This document shows, piece after piece, positions 44,862 to 52,915 of a stretch of 64,000 nucleotides of DNA. The notes under the pieces were generated by a model. The model worked only from the letters and a program-made list of their open reading frames with translations. It ran no database searches and was not told the origin of the DNA. The stretch's first letter is position 1. Every line of letters begins with the position of its first letter. The position numbers and the translations under genes were made by a program. Location: contig NC_067203.1 of the NCBI RefSeq assembly GCF_026262505.1, positions 2,356,001 through 2,420,000 of the forward strand. The letters run 5' to 3'. This stretch comes from Trichomonas vaginalis G3. Its lineage: Eukaryota; Parabasalia; Trichomonadida; Trichomonadidae.

Positions 44862-47846
44862 ATGAGTATAGCTGCATATGCGTATGAAGCTGACAGAGCT
44901 AAACGTTTATATTTTGGTCAATACTCTCTCACACTTACTGACAAATATATTGTTATCACTGATGGAAATACTGAGAAATACATAACATGGAAGGACTATG
45001 AAAAGTTTGACCCTATTTTAACTCCATGTACTATGCCGTTTATAAAGGACGGTGAAATTATTGAAAAAGATAATACAACCGTATATAGGTCTGTTTATGA
45101 AGCATTAGAATATATGTTGAATCATAACCCAAAAAGATTTGACCCAAGCACTACACCATGTGCAATGCCTTTTATTAAGGACGGTGAAATCGTAAGAGTT
45201 CCGGATTCAACGGTTTACACAGCTGTTCAAAACAGTTTACAAAACATTTTAGCGAATATCTTTAATTCAGAAACTACAGAAATAAAATTACCGTATATAA
45301 CAGATGCTAAAGAAATTAAATCAAAAACGACAACATTATTTACGTCACTTAATGATTTAATGACTTATATCATTAATATTCCTGCACCAACTACAGCATT
45401 TGATCCAAACTCGACGGTTTGCAGTGTACCTTTCATAAATGACAGTTCATTAATTACTTTAAGGGATTCGACAGTAAATGAATCATTAAAGGCGTCATTA
45501 ATGAAAATCATTGATTTTAACTCATTCACGAATACATATAATTCATTCATTAATGTTTCATATGCTTCTAAAGAAGGTGAGCCAAAAACTATCGATAAAG
45601 CGGTGTATGAAATAAAAGCATCAACGACGAAATTGAATTCGTTAACTTTTGACGGTGATAGTTTCGTTAATGACATAACATCGGGGAAAACAATTTTAAC
45701 GAAAGAATACTTAAAATCTCATGTTAGTGAGTTCGTTGAAATTGAAAAAGAAGGTGGAATTAAGTTCGATCCACTGAATTTCATTTTCAGCTTAGCGAAT
45801 GCGGGTGTTAGTTTCGCTGAATGGACAACTATACAGAGTGAAATAAATGCAATATGGACGTTTTTGGGGTCAAAAGCGGGAATGGGTGAGCTTGTAAATG
45901 CTGCAAGAACATTAGGTGAAACAGGAAATTTTGTAGATGGTTTTAAAAGACTTGTTTCAAATGTTTTAACAAACACAAAGAAATTATTTAGATATACCGT
46001 ACATAACGGACGGATTTTCGAACATATAGCAACAAACCCTCCGGTTATGGCTGCGTTGATGATGGTTAGAGATATAAAACCACGTAACGACGGGAACGAA
46101 GAACATGAACAACAGGATACTGGTCGGGTTATTCGAGACATTAAAAACGTGTATCCTGAAGTTATTGATTTATTTAGAGGAGTTAATGATTCAATTTCAA
46201 AACATTCTATAACCCTCGATGAAGAGAATAAATTAACAGATTATATATTCGTCATTATTGCAGAATTAATGAAGAGAATAAATGAAAAAGGAATTGGTGA
46301 TATCATTAATGTCAGCGATGTAATGATGAAAAGAAATTTTGACTCATTATTTACAAAACCGAAAACAGAATATAGTCTTTATGACGTAATTACCGAATTA
46401 ATGAAAAAGATTAATGATAATAAGAGTTCTGGCGGAAGAGTTGAATTAGAAGTGAATGATGTTAATGAGAAATTAGCCGAAAAAGCAGACAAAAATGAGC
46501 TTTTAGCTCTGAGTGATAAAGTCAAGAACCACGTTCATTATATAACTTCAGACGAACAGATTATAACGGACTACCATGGATATTTAACACAGGATGAAAA
46601 AGTGAAGACGGAAGATGTTAATGAAAGAAGATATAAATTCATTCGTGCTAAAGGTTATGACATAAGCTGTACTGTACAGTATGACACATGTAAAGCACAA
46701 GAAACATTTGGTTATAACGATGAAATTTATGCCTCATACTTCTTTGTTAACGGTGTATTAGTTGAACCAAGATTTACATTGAGAGTTAAGACAAAAATAA
46801 CGTTTGAAGATGCTATTAAAAGTAAAGCTGACAAAGTTGAACTCGAAGCAATGAACAAAGTTTTGAAATCTCATAAACACAATATCTCCGATATAAATGA
46901 ACTTCAAGCTACATTAGACAGTAAAGCTGACAAAGAACATACACATAAATCCTTCACTACTGTTAGAGCAGACGACATAATATTGAACTATACCTTTGGT
47001 TCAAGTGCACCTTTAGAGAATCCAAGTACAAGCGTAAAAGATACACTAAACTCCTTAAATAGTAAATGTATGAACATTGAAGGTCATGTCAGAAACTTTG
47101 AAACACATGAACTACCAGCAATGTTAGATAAGAAAGCAGATAAAGAACATACACATAACTCCTTCTCAACTGTTGCTATAGAAAGTATTGAAGGAACGGT
47201 TGACGGAACTGGTGGGGATGCATTATATTATAAACCTTCTAACTTTCCACAAGGTTTAACATCGAATGAAAACATAACAACGAAGAAAGAAATTAGCTGT
47301 AAAAATGTTTATGTCATGGATGATGAAAATAATGTTAAATTCACTGCTCTAGATTTATATGATAAGAAAGCAGACAAAACAGAGCTTCAAACATTAAAGA
47401 CTGAAATACTTCAAACATTATATCCTCCTGGTTCTATTTATACGTCAATGAATTCAACAAATCCAGCAACAGTTTTAGGTTTTGGTGAATGGAAGCAGAT
47501 TGTAAACAAATTCTTATACTGTGCTAACTCTTCAAAACAAGCCGGTGGTTCAAAGAAAATTAAAGAAGCAAACCTTCCACCGCACACTCATACAGGAACT
47601 ACAAACACAACAGGTAGTCATTCACATTCAATAACAAAAAGAGGTTATACAAATCTTGCAGCAGGTTCGGATAGACAGGGAATGCATAGATATGATATTT
47701 CAAGTGACCCAGTAGATTCAAGCGCAGGTATTTTCTGTGGAACCACAGGAAATCATTCACACACTTTCACAACAAATCCAACAGGCTCGGGTGAAGATTA
47801 TATGCCACCATTTATGACTGTATTTGCATGGTATAGAGTTCAATGA
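44862..47846 (+). CDS. Fibre-like protein with phage tail-collar-like C-terminus
   Basis: 994 residues. Four N-terminal repeats of 40-60 residues (about 50-215) share F(D)PxxTxCxxPFIxDxxxI followed by STVxxxL. A helical middle follows (about 290-600). From ~560 there are short units typical of phage tail fibres: HVHYITSD, SHKHNISDINELQATLDSKA, and twice KADKEHTH. Residues 854-994 resemble the collar or receptor-binding end of phage fibres: YPPGSIYTSMNSTNPATVLG, GEWKQIVNKFL, LPPHTHTG, GSHSHS, GNHSHT and a final MPPFMTVFAWYRVQ. HxH pairs in such domains bind metal ions in trimers. I infer a trimeric vertex fibre of the Maverick virion for attachment. Its divergent partner is a capsid-like gene. 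Confidence 0.85.
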   Translation: MSIAAYAYEADRAKRLYFGQYSLTLTDKYIVITDGNTEKYITWKDYEKFDPILTPCTMPFIKDGEIIEKDNTTVYRSVYEALEYMLNHNPKRFDPSTTPCAMPFIKDGEIVRVPDSTVYTAVQNSLQNILANIFNSETTEIKLPYITDAKEIKSKTTTLFTSLNDLMTYIINIPAPTTAFDPNSTVCSVPFINDSSLITLRDSTVNESLKASLMKIIDFNSFTNTYNSFINVSYASKEGEPKTIDKAVYEIKASTTKLNSLTFDGDSFVNDITSGKTILTKEYLKSHVSEFVEIEKEGGIKFDPLNFIFSLANAGVSFAEWTTIQSEINAIWTFLGSKAGMGELVNAARTLGETGNFVDGFKRLVSNVLTNTKKLFRYTVHNGRIFEHIATNPPVMAALMMVRDIKPRNDGNEEHEQQDTGRVIRDIKNVYPEVIDLFRGVNDSISKHSITLDEENKLTDYIFVIIAELMKRINEKGIGDIINVSDVMMKRNFDSLFTKPKTEYSLYDVITELMKKINDNKSSGGRVELEVNDVNEKLAEKADKNELLALSDKVKNHVHYITSDEQIITDYHGYLTQDEKVKTEDVNERRYKFIRAKGYDISCTVQYDTCKAQETFGYNDEIYASYFFVNGVLVEPRFTLRVKTKITFEDAIKSKADKVELEAMNKVLKSHKHNISDINELQATLDSKADKEHTHKSFTTVRADDIILNYTFGSSAPLENPSTSVKDTLNSLNSKCMNIEGHVRNFETHELPAMLDKKADKEHTHNSFSTVAIESIEGTVDGTGGDALYYKPSNFPQGLTSNENITTKKEISCKNVYVMDDENNVKFTALDLYDKKADKTELQTLKTEILQTLYPPGSIYTSMNSTNPATVLGFGEWKQIVNKFLYCANSSKQAGGSKKIKEANLPPHTHTGTTNTTGSHSHSITKRGYTNLAAGSDRQGMHRYDISSDPVDSSAGIFCGTTGNHSHTFTTNPTGSGEDYMPPFMTVFAWYRVQ

Positions 47847-47886
47847 ACGCGCTTGAGCCTAGAATAAAATCTTTAACTTTACATAA

Positions 47887-48972
47887 ATGAGCTTGAAAGA
47901 AGTATTCGAACAACATCCATGGAGGTCATTTAAGAAGTTCAATGAAGCTGCAAAGAGTTGGGGATTTACTAACAGAGCTGAAGTGAAAAGGTTCTTTGAC
48001 AAAAATGTTGTACATCAAACAAAAATAAACCCTTACGACTACTTTTTACCAATTTACTCCAACACGCCTGACGCATACCAATTTGACACTCTCATTCAAA
48101 GCAGAAAAGGAGGACATAACCCATTCCTCATCTTCATTAATGTTAACACTCGTAAAGCTTTTGCGTATATAATGAAAAATAAAGGAACTCGTGAAGTGTT
48201 AAGAGTTTTACAAAAGTTTGTAGCAGAACATAGCCCAAGTACTTTAACATCAGACCAAGACAGTGCATACCTCAGCAATGAAATCACAGAATTTCTCATT
48301 AAGCATAACATAACTCACTACACTACTGAAGACCATAACCATAACATACTCGGCATCATAAACCGCTTCATAAGGACGCTCAGAGATTTAAACCAAGAGC
48401 GAGACTTTACCGAAGAAACAATGAAACATTTTCTCGAAGTATATAATTCCTCAACGCATTCTACAACAGGCCATACACCAAATTCAATGACACAACAACA
48501 AGAAGAAAAGTATATACAAAAGAAACGAAGTCAAACACAAAATATCAGAAATTCAACACAATTTACCCTCATTCCTGGAACAAAAGTTCGTGTAGTTCTT
48601 GACGACAAACCGTTGACAAAGAAACGTTTAAGGTTAAGTAGAAACTATTATATCGTAGACTCTACGCAAGGTAATGGATATCTTATAAAAGCTGCTGACG
48701 ACTCTATTGCGTTTTACCCTCGACATAAATTAGTTGAAAGTAGTAATGGCAAACTTGCTGAAACCATTGACGAAGCAAAGCGAGGAGTGGTTATTGAAAT
48801 ACTTGGCTACAACATAAACGATGACACTTATAAAGTAAGATATGAAGGAGGCGTTGAAGATGTTATACCATCTAAGAACTTGAGAGAGTCAAAGCCAACA
48901 CATCTGGGACCATTAGAGCGGGAGTACTGGAAAGACAAAAATAAGCCAGAAAGAATAAGAAAATTCTTCTAA
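47887..48972 (+). CDS. Maverick integrase (RVE/DDE) with chromodomain-like tail
   Basis: 361 residues. The catalytic core has the first Asp in DAYQFDTLIQ and the second in STLTSDQDSAYLS. The residue 36 positions after the second Asp, where Glu is expected (GIxERFxRT), is Asn in NILGIINRFIRTLRD. The tail near 300-345 (GVVIEILGYNINDDTYKVRY, then EGGVEDVIPSKNL) has the shape of a chromo- or Tudor-like domain, as in other Polinton integrases. There is no obvious Zn-binding N-terminal HHCC. It would insert the element, making 6-bp duplications. Whether Asn is a disabling change or usual in this lineage cannot be told here. Start ATG in CATAAATG. Confidence 0.92.
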   Translation: MSLKEVFEQHPWRSFKKFNEAAKSWGFTNRAEVKRFFDKNVVHQTKINPYDYFLPIYSNTPDAYQFDTLIQSRKGGHNPFLIFINVNTRKAFAYIMKNKGTREVLRVLQKFVAEHSPSTLTSDQDSAYLSNEITEFLIKHNITHYTTEDHNHNILGIINRFIRTLRDLNQERDFTEETMKHFLEVYNSSTHSTTGHTPNSMTQQQEEKYIQKKRSQTQNIRNSTQFTLIPGTKVRVVLDDKPLTKKRLRLSRNYYIVDSTQGNGYLIKAADDSIAFYPRHKLVESSNGKLAETIDEAKRGVVIEILGYNINDDTYKVRYEGGVEDVIPSKNLRESKPTHLGPLEREYWKDKNKPERIRKFF

Positions 48973-49011
48973 ACTTTTTCATTAGATGTAAATCAGACAA
49001 AAATAATGTTT

Positions 49012-49060
49012 AGGTGAAGAGGTGAGATCTCACCTCTTTTTTCACCTCTTTTTTCACCCT
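49012..49060. repeat. Iteron-palindrome block, copy 3
   Basis: AGGTGAaG, AGGTGAGATCTCACCT and two inverted iterons (cttttttcacct, cttttttcaccc). It lies 40 bp past the integrase stop and next to the left end of the KilA-N cassette. Confidence 0.9.
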
Positions 49061-49097
49061 CGTGAATTTTCATGAATGTTTTCACTGTTACCATGTT

Positions 49098-49158
49098 ACC
49101 ATGTGCTACCAGGTTAATTAACTTCTCTTAAAAATGATGACAACATGACATTTTGACA
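49098..49158 (+). repeat. Left inverted repeat of the KilA-N cassette
   Basis: About 60 bp (accatgtgctac ... GGTTAATTAACTTCTCT ... gacaacatgaca ... ttttgaca) match 52249-52313 in inverted orientation with a few indels. The core GGTTAATTAACTTCTCT is identical in both. Confidence 0.85.
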
Positions 49159-49217
49159 ACAGTCCAGGAAATAAATGTTTACGTTAATGTTTACGTTTAT
49201 GTTTCGTAAATGTTTTC

Positions 49218-49287
49218 ATGAATTTCCTTAAGATAGAAAAATAAAGTTAGTTTTATTTTTATTTATTTTTTATTTTGTATAAAAGAT
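49218..49287 (+). promoter_or_regulatory. T-rich leader 1 of cassette genes
   Basis: catgaatttccttaaga, then agaaaaataaagttagtttt and a long ATTTTTATTTA run ending in TTTTGTAT precede the ATG at 49288. The same ~70 bp occurs at 50503-50580 and its second half at 51240-51279, so it is a shared promoter or leader. Confidence 0.6.
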
Positions 49288-50229
49288 ATGATTTCAACAA
49301 TCGGCACAACAACAATTCAAACAACTACAGCACCAAACTCGTTAGTCATGAATCCTACGTCAATGTTGGTAGAGATGAAAAGCTTTATTCCTTCTTCATA
49401 TACTTTTGAAACAGAAATCCAGAAGATAAAGCAAGAACTTTTAACAAGTAATTTAGACTGTACCGCACAGGATGAAACAAATGAACAGTATCTTTATGAC
49501 ATGCAGGACATTATTGACCATTTACCCAAATTGCCTGAAGTTCAGCAGCAAAAACTAACTATTCCTGAATTCGACGAAATTGAAGTTAAAGTTACTGATT
49601 CAGTAGAAATAAAGAAATTCATACGTAAAGTAAATTATGAATTCCTTGGTTTTCATTGCAACCATAAAGTTATGGACAAAGATTGCGACATGGTTTATAA
49701 AAATATTTCTGACATATATAAATCGGTGGAGTTTAAGACATACGACAACTTTGTTTCGTTAGTTGCTGAATGTGTTTGGGAAATAAGAGATAAAGATAGA
49801 AGAGACAAAGTATGGAACGAACAAATAAGACCCGCTATGTTTGAGATTAAGAGAGCAATTGACGCTTTAGTTGTTTTAGCTGGTAATGTTTCAATGTATA
49901 ACGCAAAAACGATGCCGCAATGTTCAAAATGTAAAGCAGCAATAAGAAAATATAACTACTCAGTCAAAGAGATAGAAAGAATGCGAAACGACTATGCAGA
50001 CTTAAAGAAAGAAGCAGAAAAGCCAGCAGAAGATAAAATGGATATGTTGACATTTCTTAATAAAAACTATCCAACTGCTGACGATTTCCTTCTGTCTGAC
50101 GTCAAGAAGAAGTATAAAGAAACCTTCGGCATTGTTAAAACTTTTGATATCCTCAGCGAAGAAATAGAAGCTACAAAACTGTTTAGGATTTCAAATATAC
50201 ATCGTACAATTCATGTAAAACGCTTATAA
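49288..50229 (+). CDS. Cassette protein, 313 aa, unknown function
   Basis: 313 residues starting MISTIGTTTIQTTTAPNSLV. The first 60 residues are Thr/Ser-rich; then helical, with an acidic centre and a coiled-coil-like segment near 230-250 (SVKEIERMRNDYADLKKEAE). A CSKCKAA pair precedes it. The last 60 residues (TFLNKNYPTADDFLLSDVKK ... RTIHVKRL) resemble short winged-helix or DNA-binding ends in large DNA virus accessory proteins, but I do not name a family. It is the first gene of the cassette and is followed by iteron-palindrome copy 4 within 10 bp of its stop. Confidence 0.7.
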   Translation: MISTIGTTTIQTTTAPNSLVMNPTSMLVEMKSFIPSSYTFETEIQKIKQELLTSNLDCTAQDETNEQYLYDMQDIIDHLPKLPEVQQQKLTIPEFDEIEVKVTDSVEIKKFIRKVNYEFLGFHCNHKVMDKDCDMVYKNISDIYKSVEFKTYDNFVSLVAECVWEIRDKDRRDKVWNEQIRPAMFEIKRAIDALVVLAGNVSMYNAKTMPQCSKCKAAIRKYNYSVKEIERMRNDYADLKKEAEKPAEDKMDMLTFLNKNYPTADDFLLSDVKKKYKETFGIVKTFDILSEEIEATKLFRISNIHRTIHVKRL

Positions 50230-50236
50230 AATAACT

Positions 50237-50284
50237 GGGGTGAAAAAACAGGTGAAAAAGAGGTGAGATCTCACCTCTTCACCT
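50237..50284. repeat. Iteron-palindrome block, copy 4
   Basis: GGTGAAAAAACA, GGTGAAAAAGA and AGGTGAGATCTCACCTcTTCACC lie 8 bp past the stop of the 313-aa gene, iterons first in the direction of transcription. Confidence 0.9.
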
Positions 50285-50310
50285 AAATTATATTTTTGGT
50301 CATTTACAAT

Positions 50311-50410
50311 GAAGTCTTGACAAAACATGGAATCTCTTCCCTCGGAAAACCGAGAGGAGCAATCATATGACAAAGTCTTGACAAAACATTTAAGTTCGAT
50401 GAAGTCTTGA
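50311..50410. repeat. Direct repeats around an inverted piece of the KilA-N gene
   Basis: Three copies of GAAGTCTTGACAAAACAT (50311, 50372 and a partial one at 50401). Between the first two lies an imperfect reverse-complement copy (about 36 of 45 bases) of 51500-51544 in the KilA-N gene, centred on a CCTCGGAAAACCGAG hairpin. Possibly a pairing or antisense site. Confidence 0.65.
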
Positions 50411-50420
50411 AAATTCACGA

Positions 50421-50468
50421 GGGTGAAAAAAGAGGTGAAAAAACAGGTGAAATCTCACCTCTTCACCT
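50421..50468. repeat. Iteron-palindrome block, copy 5
   Basis: GGTGAAAAAAGA, GGTGAAAAAACA and AGGTGAAATCTCACCTcTTCACC. The palindrome has one mismatch (GAAATCTC). It is the second block in the same intergenic region, 137 bp from copy 4. Confidence 0.9.
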
Positions 50469-50502
50469 AAAATATATTTTTATTGAATTCAGCAACAAAA
50501 AT

Positions 50503-50580
50503 CATGAATTTCCTTAAGACAGAAAAAATAAAGTTAGTTTTATTTTTATTTATTTTTTTATTTTGTATGTAAGAACAGAT
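50503..50580 (+). promoter_or_regulatory. T-rich leader 2 of cassette genes
   Basis: A near copy of 49218-49287 (ccttaagacagaaaaaataa, agttagttttatttttattt) ending ttttgtatgtaagaacagat before the ATG at 50581. The end is repeated before the next gene (ttttgtatgtaaagacagta). Confidence 0.6.
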
Positions 50581-51192
50581 ATGTCAAACATTGAGTTTGA
50601 AACAGTTAGAAAGAGAGACAATGACACCAAAGTGGTTAGAATAGGTGATTTAAACGTAAGATACTCAAAGAAATACAACAAATATTCTTTGTCAGACATT
50701 ATATCTCCATCTGAAAAGAAAACAAACCACTGGGTTAGAAATGCTTCAACTCAGAAAATTTTGACAAGAAATCCTGAGCTTATGATATCAGTAGCATTTC
50801 ATGGAACAAGAGCATATCTTATAGACAAAAGTCTTATACCAATAGTTTTGTTATGGTTAGACCCAGTTGTTGGATATAACTTCATAACATATGGTTCATT
50901 CGATACGGAACGTTGCAGTGAAGGCTTACTTTACATCGTTCAGAAACCGAAGGACTTCAATACAAAAAGATATAAGATAGGAAGGACATATAATATAACT
51001 CAAAGATATGACTCTACAGTCAATAGAGTCAAGGTTGTGTTTGTTAATGATATGAGAGCTGCTGAAACAGAACTGCTTGAAGTTTTTGAGAAAATGTATG
51101 GTGCTCCCACGAAAGGTAAAGAAACGTTTGAAGTAGATGAGATAGATAAAGCTATAAAATTATTTGACGAAGTTGCTGAAAAATACATGTAA
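50581..51192 (+). CDS. KilA-N plus T5orf172/GIY-YIG-like protein
   Basis: About 203 residues from ATG 50581 (MSNIEFETVRKRD); an upstream TTG start is rejected. Residues ~35-110 form a KilA-N DNA-binding domain (NHWVRNASTQKILTRNPELM, then RAYLIDKSLIPIVLLWLDPV). Residues ~115-200 match the T5orf172/Bro-type GIY-YIG-like domain: EGLLYIVQKPKDFNTKRYKI, GRTYNITQRYDST and AAETELLEVFEKMYGAP. Such KilA-N/GIY fusions occur in phages, poxviruses and other large DNA viruses and are thought to bind DNA and possibly nick it. It sits in the inverted-repeat-bounded cassette. Confidence 0.88.
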   Translation: MSNIEFETVRKRDNDTKVVRIGDLNVRYSKKYNKYSLSDIISPSEKKTNHWVRNASTQKILTRNPELMISVAFHGTRAYLIDKSLIPIVLLWLDPVVGYNFITYGSFDTERCSEGLLYIVQKPKDFNTKRYKIGRTYNITQRYDSTVNRVKVVFVNDMRAAETELLEVFEKMYGAPTKGKETFEVDEIDKAIKLFDEVAEKYM

Positions 51193-51279
51193 AGCGTTTA
51201 TTTTTGGTCTTTTGTGAAAGTCAGAAAATAACGCTAATTTTTTCTAACAAATTTTTTTATTTTGTATGTAAAGACAGTA

Positions 51280-52107
51280 ATGTCAACATTAGAGAACACA
51301 ACAACAGTTATAGTCCATGAAGCTATAAATGAAGAATATGAATACATACAGTATAACAAACAACTTCGCCTCATTCGTTCGGTCAAAGATGACATGTACC
51401 AAATGCAAAGTATAATGAATGCTCTTCGTTCTACAAAGCAAGCATATCATTGGTTTGAAAACCAACAGACAAAAGAACTTTTAGAAGAATTTCCTCGTAT
51501 GATTGCTTCCCTCGGAAAACCGAGGGAAGAGATTCCGTATGAAAATCGCAAGAATTTGGCTCCTGGTTTGAAAGGTTATTATGTTCATAGACTTTTAGTA
51601 AATGCTGTAGCAATGTGGGCTTCACCTCGTTATGCTTGTTATATTTTCATGATGTTAGATGAACTATATAAAGCAGAACGTGGAGAGATGGAAAAGAAAC
51701 TTCAAGCAAAAGATGAAGTCATTGAATCCAAAGACAAAAGCATACAGAAAAGAATACCACGTTCGGTACCAAAAGGAAAGGAAAAGAACTATAAGTATAT
51801 GATTTATACTGAAGAGATGGAAAATGAAGAAGATAAAGATATGGTTATGTTGCATTTAGTCAGAAGAAACAACAAAAGCTTTTACGACCTTGCTAAGATA
51901 TATAAATCTGACAGAAACTGGTTCTATCGTGAAAACTTACCGATTTCAATGACACCGAATGAACAAATAAAGGAAATTGTCAAAAATACTCTTCCTCAAA
52001 CACACTATGACATCAAAGGTTGCACAATACTTACATTCAAAGAAGACTTAACATTACTGAAGGAAAAAATAACAGAATATTTCGACAACTTCAAAGAGGA
52101 AGAATGA
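51280..52107 (+). CDS. KilA-N domain protein with C-terminal coiled coil
   Basis: About 275 residues from ATG 51280 (MSTLENTTTVIVHEAINEEY). Residues ~45-130 are a KilA-N domain: QAYHWFENQQTKELLEEFPR, GLKGYYVHRLLVNAVAMWAS and RYACYIFMMLDELY. A charged coiled coil follows (YKAERGEMEKKLQAKDEVIE), then a basic linker and a region (NYKYMIYTEEMENEEDKDMV) like the C-terminal part of viral KilA-N proteins. It probably binds DNA and may regulate element genes. The segment coding SLGKPRE contains the hairpin CCTCGGAAAACCGAGG, which has an inverted partial copy upstream at 50327-50371. Confidence 0.88.
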   Translation: MSTLENTTTVIVHEAINEEYEYIQYNKQLRLIRSVKDDMYQMQSIMNALRSTKQAYHWFENQQTKELLEEFPRMIASLGKPREEIPYENRKNLAPGLKGYYVHRLLVNAVAMWASPRYACYIFMMLDELYKAERGEMEKKLQAKDEVIESKDKSIQKRIPRSVPKGKEKNYKYMIYTEEMENEEDKDMVMLHLVRRNNKSFYDLAKIYKSDRNWFYRENLPISMTPNEQIKEIVKNTLPQTHYDIKGCTILTFKEDLTLLKEKITEYFDNFKEEE

Positions 52108-52137
52108 AGTCACGACAACATTAACGAAGAGAGAATG

Positions 52138-52184
52138 AGGTGAAAAAAGAGGTGAAAAAAGAGGTGAGATCTCACCTCTTCACC
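52138..52184. repeat. Iteron-palindrome block, copy 6
   Basis: Two perfect 12-mers GGTGAAAAAAGA followed by GGTGAGATCTCACCTcTTCACC, 31 bp past the KilA-N stop and just inside the right cassette inverted repeat. Confidence 0.9.
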
Positions 52185-52248
52185 AAAAATAAATTTCATT
52201 TTTCAGCATTATTTTTGCATTTTGACACGAAGTGAAGATTTACACTTC

Positions 52249-52313
52249 GTCAAAATGTGATGTCATGTTGTCTCATTTTTCAGAGAAGTTAATTAACCGA
52301 GTGACACATGGTG
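52249..52313 (-). repeat. Right inverted repeat of the KilA-N cassette
   Basis: The reverse complement matches 49098-49158 (AGAGAAGTTAATTAACC core and tgtcatgttgtc). It is preceded by a hairpin at 52218-52258 with arms CATTTTGAC..GAAGTG and CACTTC..CAAAATG. Confidence 0.85.
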
Positions 52314-52351
52314 ACGTAGTGACACCTTCAGTTCTTCAAAAATAAATTTTC

Positions 52352-52825
52352 TTATAAAGCTTCAGGGTCTATTTCTTCAACCATTTCACTTCCTTCGTCA
52401 ATGTCAATAGAAGCTTCTTCAACCTTTGGTAAGAATTTCTGTATAACATCTTTGTTCGTTATTGTCTTCAGAGATGAAGAATAATATTTCACAGATGTTT
52501 CACCCTTCTTATATTCTTTCTGTTCGGAAAGATTCATAGCAATACTGAAGAAGTCAATATTAGAGTTCTTTATAACAGTATAATGAGTATCTTTGACATT
52601 CACGAAGAAACTCTTTTGTTTCAAAACTACTGCTAACTCTTGTGAAGTATAACGTTTGCGGTCAATGACGATAGCTAATGGTCTGACATACTGACCAAAC
52701 TTAGATTCTTTCACAAACTTCTTGTTAAAGATAACATTAACATTTGAAGCATTATTGAACTCATTCTTGATGGCAGTAGCGAGAGCATTGTATGAAAAGA
52801 ACTTGCAATCTTGCATGTGTTTCAT
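52352..52825 (-). CDS. 157-aa element protein, unknown function
   Basis: 157 residues starting MKHMQDCKFFSYNALATAIK. It is mixed alpha/beta with a basic strand-rich centre (GQYVRPLAIVIDRKRYTSQE) and an acidic C-terminus (IDIDEGSEMVEEIDPEAL). It lies between the KilA-N cassette and PolB, divergent from PolB with a 90-bp AT-rich spacer. The acidic tail might mark an ssDNA-binding or PolB-partner protein, but I see no diagnostic motif. Confidence 0.65.
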   Translation of the reverse strand: MKHMQDCKFFSYNALATAIKNEFNNASNVNVIFNKKFVKESKFGQYVRPLAIVIDRKRYTSQELAVVLKQKSFFVNVKDTHYTVIKNSNIDFFSIAMNLSEQKEYKKGETSVKYYSSSLKTITNKDVIQKFLPKVEEASIDIDEGSEMVEEIDPEAL

Positions 52826-52915
52826 TAAAATAAAAATATTAAATTATTTTGAAAAATAACTTTAAAAAATCTAATCTAATTTTTTCAAAAAAATATTTTT
52901 TATTTCCTACTAAAG

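Larger units (their letters stand above)
48973..49287. other. Integrase-cassette intergenic region
   Basis: 315 bp holding iteron-palindrome copy 3, the left cassette inverted repeat and a T-rich leader. Each is listed separately. The remainder includes a three-fold atgtttacgtt repeat near 49175-49205. Confidence 0.7.

Noticed and set aside
45365..46141. 103- and 140-codon minus-strand ORFs in the fibre gene
   Set aside because: Shadow frames of the 994-residue ORF, which has clear domain structure.
50224..50418. 64-codon minus-strand ORF in the cassette spacer
   Set aside because: Runs through palindrome block and direct repeats; no independent coding sign.
49012..52184. CRISPR-like array from repeated palindromes
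   Set aside because: Only four blocks with gene-sized spacing and no short unique spacers; the genome is eukaryotic.
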